A DNA stretch of 64,000 nt, taken from Mesorhizobium sp. NZP2077. GTDB taxonomy: Bacteria > Pseudomonadota > Alphaproteobacteria > Rhizobiales > Rhizobiaceae. The notes under the pieces were generated by a model. That model was not told where the DNA came from. It saw only the letters and a list, made by a program, of their open reading frames with translations, and ran no database searches. Location of the stretch: contig NZ_CP051293.1 in assembly GCF_013170805.1 (NCBI RefSeq), positions 1,426,001 to 1,490,000 on the forward strand. Reading direction: 5' to 3'. This document shows, in pieces, positions 15,008 to 23,522 of the stretch; the stretch's first letter is position 1, and every line of letters begins with the position of its first letter. Both the position numbers and the translations under genes were made by a program.

Positions 15008-16267
15008 TCAGAAATCCGCTGGTGGGTTGGCGATGCGGCGGTCGAGCTTGATGAAGGGCCGCGCCACCACCTTGGCCCGCTTCATCAGCTTCTGATACTG
15101 CAGCTCGCGCATGGCGTAGATCTCGACCCAGAGGTCCTCCACAATGGTATCACCGTAAGGCCGCGCCAGCGAGGCGATGGCGATGTTGCGCTTGGCCATC
15201 GGCGACCACATGGAGGCGCTGACCAGGCCGACCTCCTGGCTCTTCTTGTAATAGACGATGGCGTGTTCGGCCGGGATGTTGCCCTCGATCTCCAGCCCGA
15301 CCAGCACATGCCGCAGCTTGCGTTTGGCGCGCGCTTCGAGGATGGCCCGGCGACCGTTGAAATGGCCCTTTTCCAGATCGATCATGAAGCCTAGGCCGAT
15401 CTCGTCGGGCCTGCGCAAGCGATCGGCACGGATGGCATGCTCGGCCGTGGTGAAGTCCGCATTGGCAACGATCAGACCGGCCTCGAGCCGCGCGCGGTTG
15501 AGCGCGGTGTAGCCGATGGCACGGATGCCGCGCAGTTCGCCCGCCGCCATCAGTCGGTCCCAGAGGCTCAACGCCTTATCGGCCGGCACGAAGAGTTCAT
15601 AGCCGAGATCGCCGGTGAAGCCGGTGCGCGAGATGGTAATGGTACCGCCATCATGCGGGAAATCGGCGAGGTCGAAGATCTTCAATTTCTCGACGCCGGC
15701 GAAGCCGGCATCGCGCAGCACGGCGAAGGAGGTCGGTCCCTGCAGCGCGAGCCCAGCGACGGCCTCGGTTTCCTCCTCGACCGTCACATCGAAGCCAATG
15801 GCGCTGTCGAGCAGCCACGGCAGATGCCGCTCCTGCGAACACAGACGAAAGCGCGTCGCCGACAGCCGGAACAGCGTGCCGTCGTCCAGCACAAAACCCT
15901 CGTCGTTGCACCATGCCGTGTAGTGGACGCGGCCCGGCCTAAGCTTGGTGACATCGCGCAAGGTAATGCGATCGAGGAAGGCTTCGGCTCCGGGCCCCTC
16001 GATCCGGTATTTGGTCATCGGTGAGATGTCGAACAAAGCCGCCTGGCTGCGGATGGCGAAGTATTCGAGTTCCTCGTCCCACAGCGAATGCGGAGCGCGG
16101 TAGCCGGCCCAATTGTACCAGTCCTGGGTTTTGGCCAGCGCATCGAGGCGCGGCTGGAACGGCGTGCCGAGGCGCAACGTGCGGAAATGGGATTGCGTGG
16201 CAGTGCGGGCGGTATCGGCCGCATTGGCCGTTTTTTTAACGGGCTTCTTCGTGATCGCCTGGGCCAT
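15008..16267 (-). CDS. GcvT-like folate-dependent aminomethyltransferase/demethylase
   Basis: A 419-residue member of the glycine-cleavage T family, which moves one-carbon units from amines (or, in DmdA, from a sulfonium) to tetrahydrofolate. The folate-binding core is visible: DISPMTKYRIEGPGAEAFLD (about 80-100), TGFTGDLGYELFVP (about 215-228) and a C-terminal barrel with LVSASMWSPM. The first 25 residues are Lys/Ala-rich. It lies apart from gcvH and gcvP, in one operon with two FAD oxidoreductases, so it is probably a demethylase for an imported N-methylated compound rather than the glycine cleavage enzyme. Confidence 0.88.
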   Translation of the reverse strand: MAQAITKKPVKKTANAADTARTATQSHFRTLRLGTPFQPRLDALAKTQDWYNWAGYRAPHSLWDEELEYFAIRSQAALFDISPMTKYRIEGPGAEAFLDRITLRDVTKLRPGRVHYTAWCNDEGFVLDDGTLFRLSATRFRLCSQERHLPWLLDSAIGFDVTVEEETEAVAGLALQGPTSFAVLRDAGFAGVEKLKIFDLADFPHDGGTITISRTGFTGDLGYELFVPADKALSLWDRLMAAGELRGIRAIGYTALNRARLEAGLIVANADFTTAEHAIRADRLRRPDEIGLGFMIDLEKGHFNGRRAILEARAKRKLRHVLVGLEIEGNIPAEHAIVYYKKSQEVGLVSASMWSPMAKRNIAIASLARPYGDTIVEDLWVEIYAMRELQYQKLMKRAKVVARPFIKLDRRIANPPADF

Positions 16268-16270
16268 GAC

Positions 16271-17836
16271 CTATCCCTTCATCGCAATGATGCGCCGTGC
16301 GGCATTGAGCCCCGGCACACCGGAAACGCCACCTCCCGGATGCGAACCGGCGCCGGCGAGGAACAGCCCTTCCAGCGGCGTGTCGTAGCCCGACCAGCCG
16401 GAGACCGGGCGCGAGATCAGCATCTGGTCGGCCTGCAATTCGCCATGGTGCCAGTGGCCGCCCGGCATGCGGTAACGCGTTTCGATATCGGCCGGCGTCA
16501 GAAGCTCGGCTTGGACAACGCTCTTGCCGATGCCTGGCGCGTAAGCCTCGAGCTGCGCCATAACAGCCTCGAGGAATTTCGGCTTGCCGGCATCCCAGCC
16601 CTCTTTCAGTGCGTAGGGCGCGTATTGCACAACCGCTGACAGCACGCAGGCGCCGGCGGGTGCGAGCGACGGGTCGGCGAGCGAGGGCAGCGTGATTTCC
16701 ATCACCGGCTCGGGCGAGAACTCGCCATATTTAGACGGGTTGAAGGCGCGCTCGACGTGGTCGGGTGAGGGCGCGATGACCAGCCGGCCTCTGTGGCCAG
16801 CTGCATCGACGCCGGTGAACTGCGGCGGCCGGTCAAGCGCCAGATTGAGCTTGGCGGCATCGCCCTTCATGCGGATGTTTTTCACCTTGCGCACGAAGCC
16901 GGTGTCGATCTCGCGCGGCCCGACGAGGTCGAGGAAAGTGGTCGCCGGATTGATGGCAGAGACCACAGTCCTGGCACGCAGCTCCTCACCTGTGTCGAGC
17001 GCGACGCCGACGGCGCGGCCTTTCTCGACGGTGATCTTTGCCACGGCAACCGATGTGCGAATGTTGACGCCGGCCTTCTCCGCCGAAGCGCGAATGGCGG
17101 CGACGACAGCGCCCATGCCGCCCTTCGGCAACATTTGCGCGCCAGCTGCTCCGCCGGTCTCGCCGGCGAGGCGATAGTAGAGGCCGAGCAGCGAGGTTGG
17201 CGAGCGCGGGCCGAGATGGCTGCTGAGCGTCGCGTCGAAGGCAAGCAGGCCTTTCAGCCTGTCATCCCTGAGTTGCTCGTCGAGCAGGTCGGCGACGTTC
17301 ATCAGCAGCACGCGCAGGAAGTCGCGCATGTCTTCCTTGCCAAGCTTTTTCAGCGCCAGCGCCGTCTGGCCGAGGGCAGCGGTCTCGAGCAACGACATGC
17401 CGGCGAGATCGGGCGGCCGGCGGGAGAGGAACGGCCTCAGGATGCCGGCATAGCGCAGCAACTGCGCGCGCAAATCCTTCCAGGCGGACTGTTCCGATGA
17501 GCTGGCGCCGGTCAGCACCTCGCCATAGGCGGCATGCAGCATAAGCGCCGGACCGTCTTTCGACAGCGCCACCGACGGCAGAAAGTCGGGACGCGCAAAT
17601 TGCAGCCCGTGCTTCTCCAGTTCCAGCGTCTTCACCACATCGGGATGCAGACGATTCAGCACATGGGCGACTGAGGAGACGCGAAAGCCGGGTGCGAATT
17701 CCTCGGTGCGCGCGGCGCCGCCGACATCGTTTGCGGCCTCCAGCACAAGCACCTTACGGCCGGCTTTCGCCAGCGTGGCGGCGGCGACGAGGCCGTTGTG
17801 GCCGCCGCCAATGACGATTGCATCAAATGACGTCAT
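16271..17836 (-). CDS. FAD-dependent oxidoreductase (phytoene desaturase/PYROXD2-like), copy 2
   Basis: A 521-residue flavoprotein. The dinucleotide fold is at the N-terminus (FDAIVIGGGHNGLVAAATLA), followed by EAANDVGGAARTEE as the second FAD contact. A C-terminal FAD motif, FLAGAGSHPGGGVSGVPG, lies near residue 490. The family includes carotenoid desaturases and amine-type oxidoreductases. It overlaps the upstream paralogue by 14 nt and is 3 nt from the GcvT-like gene. An electron-transferring amine or betaine oxidation is the likely role, not carotenoid synthesis. Confidence 0.88.
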   Translation of the reverse strand: MTSFDAIVIGGGHNGLVAAATLAKAGRKVLVLEAANDVGGAARTEEFAPGFRVSSVAHVLNRLHPDVVKTLELEKHGLQFARPDFLPSVALSKDGPALMLHAAYGEVLTGASSSEQSAWKDLRAQLLRYAGILRPFLSRRPPDLAGMSLLETAALGQTALALKKLGKEDMRDFLRVLLMNVADLLDEQLRDDRLKGLLAFDATLSSHLGPRSPTSLLGLYYRLAGETGGAAGAQMLPKGGMGAVVAAIRASAEKAGVNIRTSVAVAKITVEKGRAVGVALDTGEELRARTVVSAINPATTFLDLVGPREIDTGFVRKVKNIRMKGDAAKLNLALDRPPQFTGVDAAGHRGRLVIAPSPDHVERAFNPSKYGEFSPEPVMEITLPSLADPSLAPAGACVLSAVVQYAPYALKEGWDAGKPKFLEAVMAQLEAYAPGIGKSVVQAELLTPADIETRYRMPGGHWHHGELQADQMLISRPVSGWSGYDTPLEGLFLAGAGSHPGGGVSGVPGLNAARRIIAMKG

Positions 17837-19442
17837 GGGCCGGGCTCATATGTGAGGTGGATTTGGCAAGATCGCGCAGGATTTCGGCCGCCGCATTGCG
17901 GCCGGGCGCGCCCATGACGCCGCCGCCGGGATGGGTCGAGGAGCCGCACATATAGAGGCCGCCAACTGGCGAGCGATATTGCGCGTAGCCCGGCACCGGG
18001 CGGTTGAACAGCAGCTGGTCGAAGGTCAGTTCGCCCTGAAAAATGTTGCCCTCGGTGAGGCCGACCTCGGCCTCGATCTCGCGCGGCGTGCGCACTTCCA
18101 TGTGGACGATGCGGTCGCGAAAACCCGGCGAGTATTCGGCTATCTGCCCAATCACGCTTTCGGCAAAACCATCGCGGTCGGCATCGGTCCATTCGCGGCC
18201 GTTCACCTTGGGCGGCGCGTATTGCACGAAGCAGCTCATGAAGTGTTTTCCGGGCGGCGCCATGGTCGGGTCGAGCGTCGTCGGGATGACCATGTCGAGG
18301 AAGGGATCGGCCGACCAGCGTCCGGCCTTCCAGTCGTCATAGGCACGCTCCATGCGCTTCATCGAATCGGTGAAATGCATGTCGCCGCGATAGACCGGCG
18401 AATCCTTCGGCAGTGCCGGGAATTCCGGCAGCGAATCGAGTGCGATGTTGACCTTGCCCGACGAGCCGCGGATCTTGAAGTTCTTCACCCGGCGCAGGAA
18501 GATGTCGGGCAATTCCTTTTCCTCGACCAGCTTCAGGAAGGTGCGTTTGACGTCGGCATTGGAGACGACGAGCTTGCCGTAGATCTCCTCGCCGCCGGCC
18601 AGCACCACGCCCTTGGCCTTGCCTCGGTTCACCAGCACATGGTCGACCTCGGCGCCGGTGCGGATGGTTCCGCCCGAGGCCTTGAACGACGCGGCCAGCG
18701 CCTTGGTGACGGCGCCCATGCCGCCGCGCGCATAGCCCCAGGCGCCGACCGAGCCGTCGACCTCGCCCATATAATGGTGCAGCAGCACGTAGGCTGTGCC
18801 GGGCGACATCGGGCCGAGTGCCGTGCCGATGATGCCGGACAAAGCGAAATTCGCCTTGATGACATCGGTCTCGAAATACTCGTCGAGGAACTCCGAGATC
18901 GACATCGTCCAGAAGCGCAGTGTCAGCGCCATTTCCTCAGCCGAAAGGCCGGCGAATTTCCTGCCGAGATAGAGCAACTCACCGAGGTCGCGCGGCTTGA
19001 GGCTGGTCGGGTCGGGGGCAGTGCGCATCAGCAGCGGCTGGATGAAACGGCACTGCCGCGTCACGTCGCGGGCGTAGCGGTCATAGGCTTCGGCGTCGCG
19101 CCTGGAGAAGCGCGCGAATTCGCGCCGGTGCGCATCATGGTCGCGGTAGTTGGCGAGATAGTCGCCGTCGCGGGTGAACACCGCGCCGCCTTCATAGGAA
19201 ATGACCTGCAGTCCAAAGCGCGGCAGTTCGAGGTCGCGCATGATCTCGGGGCGGAACAGCGAACAGACATAGGAGCAGTTGGAGTAGAGGAAGCCCGGCG
19301 TCAGCTCGCGGCTGGTGGCTGCACCTCCGACCCACTCGTTCTTCTCCACCACCAGCACGTCGAGCCCCGCGCGCTGCAGGTAGCAGGCGTTGACCAGGCC
19401 GTTGTGTCCGCCGCCGATGATGATCGCATCCCAAGCTTTCAT
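17823..19442 (-). CDS. FAD-dependent oxidoreductase (phytoene desaturase/PYROXD2-like), copy 1
   Basis: A 539-residue protein, first gene of the minus-strand operon. WDAIIIGGGHNGLVNACYLQ is the FAD fold, EKNEWVGGAATSRE the second contact and YMCGSSTHPGGGVMGAPG the C-terminal one. It resembles the next gene along its whole length, so the pair is an old tandem duplication or a heteromeric enzyme. GGGGGCACA precedes the ATG. A BetI-type palindrome lies 178 bp upstream at 19620, shared with the divergent methyltransferase gene. Confidence 0.88.
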   Translation of the reverse strand: MKAWDAIIIGGGHNGLVNACYLQRAGLDVLVVEKNEWVGGAATSRELTPGFLYSNCSYVCSLFRPEIMRDLELPRFGLQVISYEGGAVFTRDGDYLANYRDHDAHRREFARFSRRDAEAYDRYARDVTRQCRFIQPLLMRTAPDPTSLKPRDLGELLYLGRKFAGLSAEEMALTLRFWTMSISEFLDEYFETDVIKANFALSGIIGTALGPMSPGTAYVLLHHYMGEVDGSVGAWGYARGGMGAVTKALAASFKASGGTIRTGAEVDHVLVNRGKAKGVVLAGGEEIYGKLVVSNADVKRTFLKLVEEKELPDIFLRRVKNFKIRGSSGKVNIALDSLPEFPALPKDSPVYRGDMHFTDSMKRMERAYDDWKAGRWSADPFLDMVIPTTLDPTMAPPGKHFMSCFVQYAPPKVNGREWTDADRDGFAESVIGQIAEYSPGFRDRIVHMEVRTPREIEAEVGLTEGNIFQGELTFDQLLFNRPVPGYAQYRSPVGGLYMCGSSTHPGGGVMGAPGRNAAAEILRDLAKSTSHMSPAHDVI

Positions 19443-19465
19443 TGTGCCCCCAATCCCTTTGTTCT

Positions 19466-19536
19466 ACGCAATTCCCAAGGGAAAGCGCTGCGCGGTTTCC
19501 CAGGAAAACCGCTCACACTTTTCCTGGGATTGCTCT
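19466..19536. repeat. Dispersed intergenic repeat, copy 1
   Basis: Starts ACGCAATTCC and ends GGAAAACCGCTCACACTTTT then CCTGGGATTGCTCT. The same sequence recurs at 31889-31936. The ends, CAATTCC and GGGATTG or GGAATTG, are inverted, so it folds as a hairpin. This is typical of short palindromic repeats scattered through Mesorhizobium genomes. Confidence 0.75.
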
Positions 19537-19619
19537 GTGCGACCCGCTGTTCATTTCTGCGTGATCTGTTCCCGAATGTGCGGAATTTGGCATGGTAACG
19601 GCCATTCTGTCCAGCCATT

Positions 19620-19635
19620 CTGAATGAATGTTCAA
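19620..19635. promoter_or_regulatory. BetI-type operator, site 1
   Basis: CTGAATGAATGTTCAA, an imperfect 7-2-7 palindrome that matches the sites at 27809 and 30835 in 11-12 of 16 positions. It lies between the divergent FAD oxidoreductase operon and the methyltransferase-tetR genes. Confidence 0.55.
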
Positions 19636-19721
19636 CAAATGGTGTTGCGTTTTCCCTGACATGCGCTACGCTTTGCCGACATTCGACAGTGTGCAATTCG
19701 GCGATTGGGGACCGAGGGCCG

Positions 19722-20516
19722 ATGATCGAAACGGCAGATACCGAACCGGAATATGACGACACCGCCATCCGCTTCCTCGAGGCGCTCTGGGGCGATGGTT
19801 ACCTGTCGCCGGGCGGGCCTGATGAGGTCGATCGGGTGGTCGACGGACTTTTGCTCAACGGCAAGACGATCCTCGATATCGGCTGCGGCTCCGGCGGCAT
19901 CACCCTGCATCTGATCGAGCGCCATGCTGCTGCTCACGCCATCGGTTTCGATGTCGAGCAGCCGGTCATCGAGGCGGCCAGACGGCGAGCAGCAGTGCGT
20001 GGTCTGGCGAAGCGCGCCAGCTTCGTTCAAGCGGCACCCGGGCCACTGCCTTTCACCGATAGTTCCTTCGATGTTGTCTTCTCCAAGGACGCGTTGCTGC
20101 ATGTGCCCGACAAGGACGGCCTGTTCGCCGAAATCTTCCGCGTGCTGAAGCCGGGCGGCGTCTTTGCCGCTTCCAACTGGATGATTGGGCATGACGGCGA
20201 ACCGTCGCCCGAGATGAAGGCCTATGTCGCCGCGGAGGGGCTGTCCTTCGCCATGGCCTCGCCGGCGCGCTATGCGCAAGCGATGCGTGGCGCCGGCTTT
20301 GCCGATGTCACCGTGCGCGACCGCAATCCCTGGTACCGCGAGGTGGCGCGCGGCGAACTGGAAAGGCTGAAAGGACCGCTCTATGCGCCAGTCGCCGCCG
20401 TGGTCGGCGCCGCCTATGTCGACAAGAACATCCGAACCTGGGAGGCAATGCAGAAGGTGCTTGACAGTGGCGAGCACCGTCCCACTCATCTGCGCGGTTG
20501 GAAGCCGGTTGCATAG
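19722..20516 (+). CDS. Class I SAM-dependent methyltransferase, PEAMT-like
   Basis: A 264-residue methyltransferase. [20 protein letters not shown] (about 46-65) is SAM motif I, with GFDVEQP as motif II and [14 protein letters not shown] as motif III. The preceding block [14 protein letters not shown] resembles the entry of phosphoethanolamine and glycine/dimethylglycine N-methyltransferases. GAGGG places the ATG at 19722. It sits 6 nt ahead of the tetR gene and inside an amine cluster, so an N-methyl transfer to an amine is likely but unproven. Confidence 0.87.
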   Translation: MIETADTEPEYDDTAIRFLEALWGDGYLSPGGPDEVDRVVDGLLLNGKTILDIGCGSGGITLHLIERHAAAHAIGFDVEQPVIEAARRRAAVRGLAKRASFVQAAPGPLPFTDSSFDVVFSKDALLHVPDKDGLFAEIFRVLKPGGVFAASNWMIGHDGEPSPEMKAYVAAEGLSFAMASPARYAQAMRGAGFADVTVRDRNPWYREVARGELERLKGPLYAPVAAVVGAAYVDKNIRTWEAMQKVLDSGEHRPTHLRGWKPVA

Positions 20517-20522
20517 CCGGCA

Positions 20523-21203
20523 ATGCTGGAGACCGTCACATCCATGAAGACTTCCGAGGGCATTCTCGCCGAAACGGTGCGAAAGGGCGATGCCGAAAAG
20601 CGCGGCCGCAAGGCTTCTAAGGAAGTCCGTCAGCTGCAGCTGATCGAGGCGACGATCGATTCGCTGGCCAAGCGCGGCTACGCCGAGACGACGATGGCCG
20701 ATGTCGCCGATGGCGCGGGCCTCTCGCGGGGCATCGTCAACTTCCATTTCGAAAGCAAGGAAAAGCTGCTGATCGCGACGCTGCAGCACATGTATGACGA
20801 GTACTCGGCGCATTGGCGCGCCTCCCTGCAGAAGGCCGGCGACGATCCGGCGCGGCAGCTGCAGCAACTGGTGTGGGCAGACTTCGACCGCTCGATCTGC
20901 AACAAGCGCAAGCTCGCCGCCTGGCTGGCCTTCTGGGGCGAGGCCAAGTCGCGGCCGACCTACCAGGCGCTGAGCAGTTCGCGCGATAATTATTACCAGC
21001 AGGTCTTCATCGATCTCTGCACGACGCTCAAGCAGAGCGGCTCGTATGCCTATGAGCCGCAGGTGATGGCGCTGGCGCTGTCGGCCATGCTGGAGGGGCT
21101 GTGGCTGCGGCTGATGATGGGCACAGAGGACACAACGCGCGAAACAGCCTTGCAGGCGGCCAACGCTTTTTTGGCCGCTGCCTTCCCGAAGCATTACGGT
21201 TAG
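20523..21203 (+). CDS. TetR-family repressor, BetI-like
   Basis: A 226-residue regulator. The helix-turn-helix region is at about 38-85: RQLQLIEATIDSLAKRGYAE, then MADVADGAGLSRGIVNFHFE and SKEKLLIATLQ. This spacing and the QLIEATI block match BetI, the choline-responsive repressor. The ligand domain (about 90-226) is expected to bind an amine. ATG at 20523 is used; ATG at 20544 with GGAG upstream is possible. BetI binds TTGATTGG-type palindromes, and similar palindromes lie at 19620, 27809 and 30835. Confidence 0.87.
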   Translation: MLETVTSMKTSEGILAETVRKGDAEKRGRKASKEVRQLQLIEATIDSLAKRGYAETTMADVADGAGLSRGIVNFHFESKEKLLIATLQHMYDEYSAHWRASLQKAGDDPARQLQQLVWADFDRSICNKRKLAAWLAFWGEAKSRPTYQALSSSRDNYYQQVFIDLCTTLKQSGSYAYEPQVMALALSAMLEGLWLRLMMGTEDTTRETALQAANAFLAAAFPKHYG

Positions 21204-21251
21204 CAACAGCTGGCCGCCAAGACCGGCAAGACCAAAAGAGGATGGAACAGC

Positions 21252-22334
21252 ATGAATAAACTTAGCCGACGCCTGACATTGACATTGGCGCTGGGCGGCG
21301 CGCTTGCGGCTTCGGCGGCAGCGTTCGCCGTCGCCGCCGACAAGGATCTGATCGTGTTCGACTGGTCCGGTTATGAGGATCCGAGCTTCCACCCTAAATA
21401 TGTCGAGAAGAACGGCGATTCGCCGACCTTCGCCTTCTTCGGCGACGAGGATGAGGCGTTCGAGAAGGTGCGCTCCGGCTTCAAGGCCGATCTCGGCCAT
21501 CCCTGCTCGCAGAGCGTGACGAAGTGGCGTGAAGCCGGCCTGCTGCAGCCGCTCGACACTTCGAAGATATCCGGATGGAAGGATCTCAATCCCGGCATCA
21601 TGGCGATGAAAAATCTCGCCACGACCGATGACGGCAAGGCATGGTTCATGCCGTGGGACTGGGGCAACACGCAGCTCACCTACAACTCCTCCAAGATCGA
21701 CGCCAAGGACGTGCAGTCGCTGAAGGCCTTCGCCGATCCGAAGTTCAAGGGCCGGGTGTCGATCGGCGACAATGTCGACGACGCCTATGCGCTGGCGAGC
21801 CTGGCCATCGGCCTGAGGGACTGGACCAAGATGACGGACGACCAGTTCAAGCAGGCGTCCGACTTCCTGCGCCAGGTGCACAAGAATGTCCGCTCCTACT
21901 GGACCGACACCACCGACATCGTGCAGCTGTTGAGCGGCGGCGAGGTCGACCTCGCCTGGGCCTGGAACGACGCGACGGTGCAGTCGGTCAAGGCAGGCGT
22001 GCCGATCAAGTCCGTAAAGGATACCAACGAAGGCATCTCGACCTGGGTCTGCGGCTATGTGCTGTTCAAGGACGCGCCCGGCAATATCGACAAGGCCTAT
22101 GATTATCTGAACGCCGTCAACGATCCGGAGACCGCCAAGGTGCTGGTCAAGGACTGGGGCTATGGCCAGGCCAATGCCAAGGGCATGGCCGGCGTCGATC
22201 CGGCGATCCTGAAGGAAAAGGGCTATGACGACGTGCAGAAATTCGTCGACAAGACGCTGTTCCAGTCGCCGCTGCCGTCCGACCTCAAACTGAAGATGAT
22301 CGCCGAGTTCGAGAAGATCAAAGCGGGCTATTGA
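21252..22334 (+). CDS. PotD-like periplasmic binding protein, copy 1
   Basis: A 360-residue binding protein with a signal peptide of about 28 residues (cut near AFAVAA). The mature part starts DKDLIVFDWSGYEDPSFHP and contains the typical PotD-family blocks TFAFFGDEDEAFEKVRSGFK, QPLDTSKISGWKDLNP and VDLAWAWND. It should capture a polyamine-like or related cationic ligand for the PotABC-type transporter at 24793-27639. It follows tetR by 48 nt and is closely similar to the next gene. Confidence 0.9.
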   Translation: MNKLSRRLTLTLALGGALAASAAAFAVAADKDLIVFDWSGYEDPSFHPKYVEKNGDSPTFAFFGDEDEAFEKVRSGFKADLGHPCSQSVTKWREAGLLQPLDTSKISGWKDLNPGIMAMKNLATTDDGKAWFMPWDWGNTQLTYNSSKIDAKDVQSLKAFADPKFKGRVSIGDNVDDAYALASLAIGLRDWTKMTDDQFKQASDFLRQVHKNVRSYWTDTTDIVQLLSGGEVDLAWAWNDATVQSVKAGVPIKSVKDTNEGISTWVCGYVLFKDAPGNIDKAYDYLNAVNDPETAKVLVKDWGYGQANAKGMAGVDPAILKEKGYDDVQKFVDKTLFQSPLPSDLKLKMIAEFEKIKAGY

Positions 22335-22445
22335 TCTCGTCCCGACTGCCCGTCCGCCGCCGACAGCGCGGGCGGACGGGCCTCGCCAAAGCAGATGATT
22401 TCTCCTAACCTCGCAGCAGCTTTTTCGCGAAGGGGGAGTTTCGCC

Positions 22446-23522
22446 ATGACGCCAATGCTACGCCGCCTGGCGCTTGCTGCAGCCTGCACGATCGGCGCCG
22501 GCGCGGCCTATGCCTGGGCGGAAGGCGGCGGCGATCTCGTGGTGTTCGACTGGTCCGGTTACGAGGATCCGCTGCTGCATCCGGCCTACACTGCCAAACA
22601 CAGCGCCGAGCCGACCTTCGCCTTTTTCGGCGACGAGGATGAGGCCTTCGAAAAGATGCGGGCGGGCTTCAAGACCGACATTGCGCATCCCTGTTCGCAA
22701 AGCGTGGCGAAATGGCGCGATGCCGGCCTGCTGCAGCCGCTCGACACCTCGCGGATTGCTGGCTGGAAGGATCTCAATCCGGGCATTATGGCGATGAAGA
22801 ACCTCACCACCACGGCCGACGGCAAGGCCTGGTTCATGCCGTTCGACTGGGGCAATACGGCACTGCTCTACCGCACCGACAACGTGACGGCTCAAGAGGC
22901 GCAGTCACTGCGGATACTGGCCGATCCGAAATTCAAGGGCCGCGTCACCATCGGCGACAATGTGGACGACGCCTACGCGCTGGCGAGCCTGGTCATTGGG
23001 CTGAAGGACTGGACCAAGATGACCGACGCGCAGTTCAAGGAGGCGTCCGATTTCCTGCGCCAGGTGCACAAGAATGTCCGCCTCTACTGGACCGATTCGA
23101 GCGACATAGACCAGGCGTTTTCCGGCAATGAGGTCGACCTCGCCTGGGGGTGGGGCCAGACACTGATCGCTATGAACGGGCAAGGTGTTCCCGTCGCCAT
23201 GAACCGCGACACCAAAGAGGGCATGTCGACCTGGGTGTGCGGCTATGTGCTGATGAAGGACGCGCCGGGCAAGCTCGACCAGGCCTATGATTTCCTGAGC
23301 GCGGTCAATGCGCCGGACATTTCGAAATATATGGTGACGACGTTCGGCTACGGCCACGGCAACAGTGCCGGCATGGCCGCGATCGACCACAAGGTGCTGG
23401 CCGAGCGCGGCTTCGACGACATCGACAAGTTCCTCGACAAGACGCTGTTCCAGCAGCCGGTCGCGCCGGAGCTGAAGAAGCGCATGGTCGACGAGTTCGA
23501 GAAGATCAAGGCCGGCTATTGA
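22446..23522 (+). CDS. PotD-like periplasmic binding protein, copy 2
   Basis: A 358-residue paralogue of the preceding gene with a signal peptide ending near AYAWA. It shares VFDWSGYEDPLLHPAY, SQSVAKWRDAGLLQPLDTSR and FLDKTLFQQP with copy 1. AAGGGGGAG fixes the ATG at 22446 over earlier in-frame codons. One ligand-region block differs: AWGWGQTLIAMNGQ here against AWAWNDATVQSVKA in copy 1. The pair may therefore bind different ligands while sharing one transporter. Confidence 0.9.
   Translation: MTPMLRRLALAAACTIGAGAAYAWAEGGGDLVVFDWSGYEDPLLHPAYTAKHSAEPTFAFFGDEDEAFEKMRAGFKTDIAHPCSQSVAKWRDAGLLQPLDTSRIAGWKDLNPGIMAMKNLTTTADGKAWFMPFDWGNTALLYRTDNVTAQEAQSLRILADPKFKGRVTIGDNVDDAYALASLVIGLKDWTKMTDAQFKEASDFLRQVHKNVRLYWTDSSDIDQAFSGNEVDLAWGWGQTLIAMNGQGVPVAMNRDTKEGMSTWVCGYVLMKDAPGKLDQAYDFLSAVNAPDISKYMVTTFGYGHGNSAGMAAIDHKVLAERGFDDIDKFLDKTLFQQPVAPELKKRMVDEFEKIKAGY

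Noticed and set aside
17931..19598. Open frame of 555 codons on the plus strand
   Set aside because: Antisense to an FAD oxidoreductase with complete motifs.
21243..21270. GGAAC before the first PotD-like gene
   Set aside because: The matching -10 CGTT is missing and it overlaps the start codon.
19632..21881. Open frame of 749 codons on the minus strand
   Set aside because: It lies opposite the methyltransferase, tetR and PotD genes, which have clear motifs and ribosome sites. High GC gives long antisense frames.
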